Assembly (NCBI GenBank): GCA_964537035.1
Contig: CAZIAK010000042.1
Location: 1 to 41,085, forward strand
Source: CAZIAK01 sp964537035
GTDB lineage: Bacteria > Planctomycetota > B15-G4
DNA length: 41,085 nt
Direction: 5' to 3'
Of this stretch, positions 8,117-15,304 are shown piece by piece (position 1 is the first letter of the stretch; each line of letters begins with the position of its first letter). The position numbers were made by a program, and so were the translations under genes. The notes below the pieces were generated by a model that saw nothing but the letters and a program-made list of their open reading frames with translations, did no database searches and was not told where the DNA came from.

Positions 8117-9580
8117 TCAGATCTCTGGGAAATCGCCAACCTGTGCCGTGGTCTTCACCTTGCCGAAGCGGAAGGCCCGGGCCAGACGGGGTTTGCCCTC
8201 GTCCTCCCAGTTCTCGTAGTAGTAGCGCAGCCGGGCGACGAAGCGCCTGATCTTGGCCGGGCGCGACTCGTACCAGGCTTCGTAGTCCTCGACGAGCTTG
8301 CGCTTGATGGCGTTCAGTTCGTCGTTCGTGAAGTTCTCGTGCATGTACGGCGAGCGGTCGCTGTCCACGTACTCCGTGCGCACCAGATCTGGGTCGATGC
8401 GATCGGCGTACTGCTCGAAAGACTCTGTGGCAGTGAGCGGGTTGAACAACGACGTACGCACCCGGTCGGGCATGGACGCGCGCATGCCTTGCACGGTCTC
8501 TTCGATGTCTTCGAGGGTCTCGTTGGGCGTGCCGATGATCAGGAAGACCTTCGACCAGATGCCCGCGCGGCGGATCATCTTCAGGCACTCGACCACCTTC
8601 TCGGCCTTGTAGTCCTTGATCAGCGTGTCGAGACTGCGCTGGCTCACGGACTCAACGCCGAAGTACATGCGGTTGAAGCCGGCCTTCTTCATCGTGACCG
8701 CCATGTCGTAGTCGATCATGTCGACCCGGGTCTCGCAGGACATGTTCAGCTTCAGCCCGCGCTTCACGATGCCCTCGCAGATGTCGTAGACCCGTTTCTT
8801 CTGACAGGTGAACAGCTCGTCGATGAAGAGCACGTTGCCCGGCTCGTAGGTGTCGTGAATCACCTGCAGCTCATCGAGGATGTTCTCGACGGAGCGGGTA
8901 CGGAATCCACGACCGGTGAGCTCTTTCTGACAGAAGACGCAGCGGAAGGGGCAGCCGCGACTGGTGAAGATGTAGAAGAGCTTCTCCTTGTTCATCGCCG
9001 AGTAGCGGTCGAAGGGCAGCATGTCCCAGGCGGGGAACGGCACCCGGTCGAGGTCTTTGATCAGCGGCGGCTGAGCGTTGGCCCGGCGATCGCCTGCCGA
9101 CGTGTCAAAGGCCAGCCCGGGGATGTCCTTCAAGGCTTCTTCGCCTTGATCGACACCGCGCATGAACTCGACGATCGTGTCTTCGGCTTCGCCCGCCATC
9201 ACGTAGTCGATCGAGCCACTGTTCAAGAAGGTGTCCACGTCGACCACCGCGTGGGGACCGCCCATGAGCGTGATCAGCTCGGGGTTGTTGCCCTTGGCCT
9301 TCTCGGCATAGCGGATGGCCCGGTTCACGTGGGGCGTCAGCGCGGACAGCCCCAGGATCTCGGCCTTGGCAAGGTAGGCGTCCACCTCGGCGGACGTACA
9401 GACCCGCTCGTCGCAGCACTCCACGTCGCAGCCCGCGTCACGGAGGATCGCGGCCAGATAGATGATGCCCAGAGGCATGGCGATGAAGAAGTCGTCCTGC
9501 CCCGGGGGCGTGACGTACATGAGCACGATCTTCTTGCCAGTGACAGGCGCCAACTCGGTGCTCTCGGATGCCGTGGTCAT
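8117..9580 (-). CDS. B12-binding-domain radical SAM protein
   Basis: 487 residues. A cobalamin-binding domain comprises about residues 17-165 (IVLMYVTPPG, MPLGIIYLAAILRDAG, LMGGPHAVVD at 105-114, YVMAGEAED). The radical SAM domain carries C210-x3-C214-x2-C217 (TSRGCPFRCVFCQKE), FIDELFTCQKKRV, MSCETRVDMID and MYFGVES. All elements of an active class B radical SAM enzyme are present. A basic and aromatic C-terminal tail (KIRRFVARLRYYYENWEDEG) is reminiscent of related B12-radical SAM proteins. It sits between the flippase gene (34 bases upstream) and a GT4 gene (45 bases downstream), which points to glycan or lipid-carrier modification, such as methylation of an unactivated carbon. The substrate is not inferable. 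Confidence 0.9.
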   Translation of the reverse strand: MTTASESTELAPVTGKKIVLMYVTPPGQDDFFIAMPLGIIYLAAILRDAGCDVECCDERVCTSAEVDAYLAKAEILGLSALTPHVNRAIRYAEKAKGNNPELITLMGGPHAVVDVDTFLNSGSIDYVMAGEAEDTIVEFMRGVDQGEEALKDIPGLAFDTSAGDRRANAQPPLIKDLDRVPFPAWDMLPFDRYSAMNKEKLFYIFTSRGCPFRCVFCQKELTGRGFRTRSVENILDELQVIHDTYEPGNVLFIDELFTCQKKRVYDICEGIVKRGLKLNMSCETRVDMIDYDMAVTMKKAGFNRMYFGVESVSQRSLDTLIKDYKAEKVVECLKMIRRAGIWSKVFLIIGTPNETLEDIEETVQGMRASMPDRVRTSLFNPLTATESFEQYADRIDPDLVRTEYVDSDRSPYMHENFTNDELNAIKRKLVEDYEAWYESRPAKIRRFVARLRYYYENWEDEGKPRLARAFRFGKVKTTAQVGDFPEI

Positions 9581-9614
9581 GATTTTCTTGGTGCCAGGTG
9601 TGTTGTTGAGGCCT

Positions 9615-10982
9615 TCAGGAATCGACTCTTCGAGCCGCTGCCCTATGAAAATACCACCATATGTATACCAGATGGAAAACCGCCAGGCCGGGAGCCAGGC
9701 CGGTCGCCACTGCCACTCCCTTCGGCCCGTAGGTCATGGCCCCTGTAACGATCATCGTCACCGACACCAGGAAAAGGACGATGTTCTGACGCAGAGCGAA
9801 GGACATCTTGCCGCTGTAGATGTAGAAGGGCTCCACGGCCACGGAGAAGGCGGTCAGCACCGCGCCCAGGGCCAACCACGGGTAGAACTCTGCCGCCTCA
9901 GCGAAGTCAGGCCCCCAGACCAGGTGGAAGGCCACGTTCATCACGGGAATGCTGATCGCTGCCACGACCAAGACGCACAGTCCCGACACGAGGGTCACCT
10001 TGAAGATCAAATGACCCATGGCTTCGAAGGGCGTGTCGGTGCCGCCGAGTCTAAGACCCAGGGCGGGCATGAGCGTCTGGGTCACGGCGCTGCAGAGCAT
10101 GCGCAGGGCCAGGGCCGCCACCCCGGCCACATAGAAGTGACCACCCTCGCCAAACGTCCCGGCCAAGGTGATGCCAGCCATGGGGATGATCACGTTGCCC
10201 AGGCGAGGGATCAGGGTGTGCATGACCTTGAAGATCGACAGGAAGTACGCGGTGCCGATCAGGCTGCGCACCGACGCTCTCGGCACGGCCACCAGAATCT
10301 CTTTCAGCGGCGGGGGCTTGTGCGCTGCCTTGCTGTGCTGCAAGCGATTGAAGAGCACCAGGGACCACACAGCCACCACCACCGAGTGGGCCACGAAGGC
10401 CCACATCACCCCCATCAGACCGAAGCCGAGGGCCACCACCACGGCGATGAGTACCAGCCGCACCGCGTTGATCCCGATCTCGAAGCGGGCGTAGTCACCC
10501 ATGGCCCGGGCCCCTCGAAGGGCCACCACCATGGGGCTCTTGAGCGCCTCACCAAAACCGGATGCGCAGAGGATCGCCGCGATCACCCCCACCTGCCGAT
10601 CGCCGTACTGCGCCTGGGCGAAGGCGGGCGCCCAGGCCACACCTACCACCAGCACCAACAACGAGCAGATCAGGAAGAGCTTGAGCAGGGCCGCCAGGGT
10701 GGCCACCGCTTCGTCACGAAGCTGGGCCCCCACAGCCTTGGCGTAGCGGGCCACGGAGACCTGCAACAGCCCGGCGGTGAGGGTCATGAAGACCATGGAG
10801 TACATGTCCCTCGCCGCGCCCCAGCGGCCCACCTGCTCGTTGCCCAGGTGCCGACTGATCATCACCGAGGTGCCGGCGTAGGCGATCACGGTCATCAGCG
10901 AGGCCAGCTGCATCACGGCGGTATCACGGACGAACTTCTTGCCCTTCGCCCGGCGGAACAGATGCAGTGCCCTGGCCTTCAC
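9615..10982 (-). CDS. Polysaccharide flippase (Wzx/MOP superfamily)
   Basis: 455 residues with about 12 to 14 hydrophobic segments. It begins with a basic cytoplasmic stretch (KARALHLFRRAKGKK), then DTAVMQLASLMTVIAYAGTS and VMISRHLGNEQVGRW, the MOP/Wzx N-terminal pattern in which a first helix is followed by an LG-x3-GRWG turn. The family flips undecaprenyl-pyrophosphate-linked oligosaccharides from the cytoplasmic to the periplasmic face. The GTG start overlaps the stop of the preceding GT4 gene as GTGA (10979-10982). Its presence with the initiating transferase and several GT4 genes indicates a Wzx-type export route. No Wzy polymerase of classical appearance is visible. Confidence 0.85.
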   Translation of the reverse strand: MKARALHLFRRAKGKKFVRDTAVMQLASLMTVIAYAGTSVMISRHLGNEQVGRWGAARDMYSMVFMTLTAGLLQVSVARYAKAVGAQLRDEAVATLAALLKLFLICSLLVLVVGVAWAPAFAQAQYGDRQVGVIAAILCASGFGEALKSPMVVALRGARAMGDYARFEIGINAVRLVLIAVVVALGFGLMGVMWAFVAHSVVVAVWSLVLFNRLQHSKAAHKPPPLKEILVAVPRASVRSLIGTAYFLSIFKVMHTLIPRLGNVIIPMAGITLAGTFGEGGHFYVAGVAALALRMLCSAVTQTLMPALGLRLGGTDTPFEAMGHLIFKVTLVSGLCVLVVAAISIPVMNVAFHLVWGPDFAEAAEFYPWLALGAVLTAFSVAVEPFYIYSGKMSFALRQNIVLFLVSVTMIVTGAMTYGPKGVAVATGLAPGLAVFHLVYIWWYFHRAAARRVDS

Positions 10983-12229
10983 GGCGAGCTCTCCGTGCCA
11001 ACCCCTGAACTCGCCGGGCCACGCCGCGCCGCCAGCACCTCGCCGTAGATCTGGGCCACCCGGGTCGCGGCGTTGGCCCAGGTCTGACCCTCGGCCCTGC
11101 GACGCCCCGCCGCACCCATCTCCTCAGCCAGGCGTTCGTCGGCGAAGAGACGCACCAACGAGCCAGCCAAACCCTCGACATCAGCCCGGTCATGAAGGAA
11201 GCCGTTCATGCCATCGCTGATCGCGTCCTCGGCGCCGCTGTCCGTGACCCCCACCACCGGCGTGCCCGCCGCGCCAGCCTCGAGAAAGACCAACCCGAAC
11301 GCCTCGAAGCCGCCCTCGGCGCTGGTCATGGGCGTGAGCATGAACACCCGCGCACCGCGCATGAGCGCCACCTTGCGCCCCTCGGTGACGTTGCCGACGA
11401 AGTGCACGGCCTGCTCTGCACCTGCTTCTTTGACCCACTCACACAACTGCAGGTAGTACGGGTCTTCCTCCACGAAGCGACCGACGATGACGAAGTGCAT
11501 CTCGGGGCGTTGCTTCCAGGCGGCCAGAAAGGCTGGCAGCGACGTGGTGTAACCCTTGCGCTGCTTCACCTCGCCCACGCAGAGCACGTAGGGCTCGGGG
11601 ACCTCAGGCAAGGTCCCTCGAGCGGCCAGGACCCCGTAGTCGTCGGGCACACAACCGTAGGGCACCACTTCGGGAGCGGCGGGAGTGGCCACCCGACGCA
11701 CCTGGGTCAGGGCGAAGTTCGCGCCCATGACGAAGCGGTCGGCCCGGGCGTACATCCAGCCGATGAGTCGGCGATGGAAGGGCATGGAGCAGGGGGCCAC
11801 CGAATAGGTGCCGTGCCCCGACACCACCACGGGACGGCGAGCCAACAGGCCCACCAACGTGGCCACGAACCCCATGGGGTAGTCAGAGAAGCTGTGCACC
11901 ACATCGGCCCGGCGGGCAGCCCGCACCAACATGGGCAGGGACGAGACCAGCAACCAGGCCAGCTTGGGCCAGCTCAAGAACGGAAAGTGGTCGGTGGGCA
12001 AGACCTCGTAGACCGTCACCCCCGTCCGGGGCAGCTCTGCGCCCAGACCCCGATGCTTGCGTCCGATGTAGACCGAGATGCCATCACAGAGCGGCGCCAG
12101 GAAGCGCAGGGTGTTGGTGCCGTACACGCCGACGCCATCAACGGGCGAGAGCGAGTGGGTCAGCACCATGACCTTGGGCCTCACCGCTCCAACCTGCGTG
12201 TCGCTGGTCTTGTCGCTGACCTCGTTCAT
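10979..12229 (-). CDS. Glycosyltransferase family 4 (GT-B fold)
   Basis: 416 residues from the ATG at 12229, which overlaps the upstream stop as ATGA (12226-12229); an upstream in-frame start at 12283 would extend far into the previous gene. The N-terminal domain has VMVLTHSLSPVDGVGVYG and VVHSFSDYPMGF; the C-terminal domain has VLCVGEVKQRKGY, HFVIVGRF, and the E-x7-E motif in GGFEAFGLVFLEAGAAG, with TPVVG. It is a retaining GT4 enzyme of unknown sugar specificity acting on the lipid-linked glycan. Confidence 0.87.
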   Translation of the reverse strand: MNEVSDKTSDTQVGAVRPKVMVLTHSLSPVDGVGVYGTNTLRFLAPLCDGISVYIGRKHRGLGAELPRTGVTVYEVLPTDHFPFLSWPKLAWLLVSSLPMLVRAARRADVVHSFSDYPMGFVATLVGLLARRPVVVSGHGTYSVAPCSMPFHRRLIGWMYARADRFVMGANFALTQVRRVATPAAPEVVPYGCVPDDYGVLAARGTLPEVPEPYVLCVGEVKQRKGYTTSLPAFLAAWKQRPEMHFVIVGRFVEEDPYYLQLCEWVKEAGAEQAVHFVGNVTEGRKVALMRGARVFMLTPMTSAEGGFEAFGLVFLEAGAAGTPVVGVTDSGAEDAISDGMNGFLHDRADVEGLAGSLVRLFADERLAEEMGAAGRRRAEGQTWANAATRVAQIYGEVLAARRGPASSGVGTESSP

Positions 12230-14103
12230 CGGTCCGTCCGTCTCCAGAAGCGGATCCACGGACCCGGGCGTTCGTATGTCCACAGCTGCGTCAATGCGAA
12301 GCTCATGTCCGTGGGCAAGGCAGCCTCTGCGGGGGCGCTGCGCCCCGTGGGGGAGATCTCCCAGACCAGCTCGCAGGCGCTGTGGGTGAAATCGGTCAGG
12401 GGACGGCGCCGCTCATCGTCGGCGATGCGATCGACCTGCACGAAGGCGTCGATGGCCCAGTCGTCCAGCCACGTGGTGAGCGGCACGGGGGCGATGGGCC
12501 TGCCATCGCTGGCCGTGTCTCGCCCCGCCGCCCGGTGCTGAGCCTCGCTCAGGCCGTCGTACAGATAGTCCGTGGGGTAGTAGCTGTCGAAACGCCAGAA
12601 GCGCGCCACGGGGATCAACGCCAGGGCGTTGGCTCCCGGCGGCAGACCCGTGGCCGCGTCCTCCAGCACCCGGCCCTCGGTGCGGTTCAGCCACAGCCCG
12701 GCGGCCAACGCCTCAGCAAGGGGCTCCGGGCGCGGCGCCAGGGGCGGACCGTAGCGAGAGCCCATGCCATCGACGGCCAGCCGTTCTCCCGGAGTGGTCA
12801 GGCCGGGCAAGACGTCTGCGGCCAGGGTGCGCGTGTCGGTCCGTCCCAGGAGCAGGTCGAGGCGAGCGGCTTGCACCAGGGGCACGGCCACCAGCAGCAC
12901 CGCGATCACCCTGCCCAGGACCCCAGCCCTGAAGACAGAGACAAGGAGCCGGGCGGCGCCCAGCGCCAGGAACAGGCTCGCCGGCATGAGGTAGCGGACG
13001 TGGGTCCCGTTGTAGAGCAGAAACAGCGCCACGAAGCACAGCGCCGGAGCGACCACGAGACACAGCTCCTCGCGACTGGGCTTGCGGCGCAGCATCAACA
13101 GCAGTCCCGCCAGCCCGGCCACCACGAGCACGGGCTCATAGCCGATCCACGAGGTGGCCACCTCTGCAGCCAGGGCGCCCTTGAGCTGATCAAAGGCGAA
13201 GGTCTGCCCACCCACACCGACCGCGGCGCTGGCGTCCGGGTCGAGCTGCCCGGCCATACCGCCCTGGTCAGCGGCGGCCGACGAGCCCGAGTGCAGCAGC
13301 ACGTGGGGATAGCCCACGGTCACCAGCAAGAGCAGCGCCAGCCCCACCGCCACGACGCCTCGCCGCAAGAGCACGCCAGCAGACGCCTCGCCTCCCTGTG
13401 CCTCGCCATCGCTCCCCGCAGGACCAGCGCCACGAGTGACAACCAGCGCCAAGGCCACCACAGGAAAAGCCAAGAACGCCAGGCCCACCTGAAAACTCGC
13501 CGCCGCAAGGGCCGCGCAGGCGAACGGCGCCAACACGGCGCGCAGATGTCGCCGCCGACGGAGCCGCAGCGAGGTCCACAGGGTCAAGGCGCCGAAGCCC
13601 ATCATGGTCGCCCAGGGACGCGCGGTGTGGGCGTACTGCACGAGCAACAACGACGAACCCGCCAGCAGCGCCGCCAGGGCCGCCTCGTGGCGAGTTCGGC
13701 GCAGCTCGCGAGCCGCGCGGTAGACGCCGAAGGCCACGACCAGCCCCATGAACCAGGACACCAGCCGCGCCGGCATCCAGGCCAACCCGGGGTCTTCGAA
13801 CACGGCCGCCTTGAAGCTGCCGGGATCGGACCACTCGCCGAAAACCAAGCCCACGGCGAACCGTCCACCCAGGGCCAGCAGGTCGAGGTCGGGCAGCAAC
13901 ATGGGGTAGGTGGTGTAACGACCGTCCGGCGGAAACAGGGCTTCGGTGAGGGGCACCTGCCCACCGGTGAGATCCTGGGCGATACCCAGGGCGCAGCGCA
14001 CCGCGGTGTCGTCCGGCACATAGCGATGAGGCAGCCCATGGTCGAGGGACACACCCAACAACAGGGCCACCACCAACAGCACCAGCTTCAGGGGATGCTT
14101 CAT
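12226..14103 (-). CDS. GT39/PMT-like membrane glycosyltransferase (GT-C fold)
   Basis: 625 residues. A first membrane helix (residues 5-20) is followed at once by an extracytoplasmic loop with paired acidic residues, VPDDTAVR (D31, D32), the position of the catalytic Asp in ArnT/PMT-like GT-C enzymes. About ten more hydrophobic segments extend to about residue 440, and a soluble C-terminal domain of about 180 residues follows (RFWRFDSYYPTDYLYDGL). The family uses polyprenyl-phosphate-linked sugars to glycosylate targets on the outer face of the membrane. It could decorate or transfer the glycan after flipping. The ATG shares one base with the upstream GT4 stop (TGATG at 14101-14105). Specificity is unknown and the family assignment rests on topology plus the acidic loop. 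Confidence 0.7.
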   Translation of the reverse strand: MKHPLKLVLLVVALLLGVSLDHGLPHRYVPDDTAVRCALGIAQDLTGGQVPLTEALFPPDGRYTTYPMLLPDLDLLALGGRFAVGLVFGEWSDPGSFKAAVFEDPGLAWMPARLVSWFMGLVVAFGVYRAARELRRTRHEAALAALLAGSSLLLVQYAHTARPWATMMGFGALTLWTSLRLRRRRHLRAVLAPFACAALAAASFQVGLAFLAFPVVALALVVTRGAGPAGSDGEAQGGEASAGVLLRRGVVAVGLALLLLVTVGYPHVLLHSGSSAAADQGGMAGQLDPDASAAVGVGGQTFAFDQLKGALAAEVATSWIGYEPVLVVAGLAGLLLMLRRKPSREELCLVVAPALCFVALFLLYNGTHVRYLMPASLFLALGAARLLVSVFRAGVLGRVIAVLLVAVPLVQAARLDLLLGRTDTRTLAADVLPGLTTPGERLAVDGMGSRYGPPLAPRPEPLAEALAAGLWLNRTEGRVLEDAATGLPPGANALALIPVARFWRFDSYYPTDYLYDGLSEAQHRAAGRDTASDGRPIAPVPLTTWLDDWAIDAFVQVDRIADDERRRPLTDFTHSACELVWEISPTGRSAPAEAALPTDMSFALTQLWTYERPGPWIRFWRRTDR

Positions 14104-15299
14104 CAGCTCGCCACCGCCAGCTTGTCGCGCAGGAACGAGGCCACGCTCTGTCCCCGCCGCGCCCAGCTGAACGCCTGTACGTCGTGCAGTGCCCGATCGG
14201 CCAGGGCCCGCGCGGCTGGCTCATTGGACAGCACCTCTCCCAGGACTCGGGCCAATGCCGACGGGTCATCCGCAGGGACAAGCCGCGCGTTCACGCCATC
14301 GCTCAGCACTTCGCCCAGAGAGGGCAGGTCACTGGCCACGATGGCCCGCCCCGACGCCATGGCCTCGAACAGCTTGAGCGGAGACGTGTAGCGCTGGGAG
14401 ATCTCTTCGGCGCCGCTGTTGGGCAGGGAGATCACGTCGGCGGCCGCCAGATAACGGGGCACCTCGACGTGAGGCACAGGGCCGATGAAATGCACTCGCC
14501 CCGGTGCGTGGTGATTGGCCAGCTCTTGCAGGCGGGGCCTGTTCTCGTCGTCGCCACCGACGATGACCAGATGGGCCTGGCGCAGAGCGCCCAGGGCCTC
14601 GACCAGCACGTCCACACCCTTCCAGCGATAGAGCTGGCCGGCGTAGGCCACCAGGGGCGAGTGCCGCGGCAGACCGAGCTCTTCTCGCAAGCTCGCTCGA
14701 TCAGGCAGACCGATGAACCTGTCGAGATGCACACCATCGCGGGCCACCAGAATACGCTGAGGGTCTACACCCTCGCTGATCAGATCGTCCCGCAAGGCCT
14801 CGGTGATGGTGATCACCGCCGGCACCTGACAGACAGCATGAGCCAGACGTCGCCGCCGCTCCCCCGGCGCGGGCAGGTCATGAACCTCGACCGCGAGGCG
14901 ACGTCGATCGGCGGCGCGCAGACCCCGCACGAGAATCTCGAGGGTGTAGTGGTCGCGCAACAAGATGCCCGCGTCCCGTTCGACGGCGGCTCGAGCAAGG
15001 GCCCGCAGGCCAAAGGTCAGCGACTGCATCAAGAAGGGCAGACGCTGCAGCCGGGCGGGCACCATGTCGATGGTGTCGATGCTGGCGATGCGCTGCACAC
15101 TGAAGGTGCGCGTCACGCCATAGTGCAACCAGGGGTCCTGGTCGCGGTAGGGATAACGGCGGGGCACCACCACGTCGACGTTGAGGCCTGTGCTCGCCAG
15201 GGCCTCCGCCATGGCGGCGACCTGGATGCCGTGTGCCCTTGTCCCAGGAAAGCGGATGTTGACCACCAGCTCCAGGCGCGTGAGTTCGCTGCCCGCCAC
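14103..15299 (-). CDS. Glycosyltransferase family 4 (GT-B fold)
   Basis: 398 residues. The N-terminal part reads ELVVNIRFPGTRAHGIQVAAMAEAL, a GT4 acceptor domain with a glycine-rich first loop. VAYAGQLYRWKGVD, HLVIVGGDDE and VHFIGPVPH form the nucleotide-binding domain, and the GT4 donor motif is represented by YTSPLKLFEAMASGRAIV followed by DLPSLGEVL. The likely donor is a UDP- or GDP-sugar. The GTG start lies 5 bases after the stop of the phosphatase/sulfatase-superfamily gene, and its own stop is fused to the start of the GT39-like gene. Confidence 0.86.
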   Translation of the reverse strand: MAGSELTRLELVVNIRFPGTRAHGIQVAAMAEALASTGLNVDVVVPRRYPYRDQDPWLHYGVTRTFSVQRIASIDTIDMVPARLQRLPFLMQSLTFGLRALARAAVERDAGILLRDHYTLEILVRGLRAADRRRLAVEVHDLPAPGERRRRLAHAVCQVPAVITITEALRDDLISEGVDPQRILVARDGVHLDRFIGLPDRASLREELGLPRHSPLVAYAGQLYRWKGVDVLVEALGALRQAHLVIVGGDDENRPRLQELANHHAPGRVHFIGPVPHVEVPRYLAAADVISLPNSGAEEISQRYTSPLKLFEAMASGRAIVASDLPSLGEVLSDGVNARLVPADDPSALARVLGEVLSNEPAARALADRALHDVQAFSWARRGQSVASFLRDKLAVAS

Positions 15300-15304
15300 T
15301 GCGC

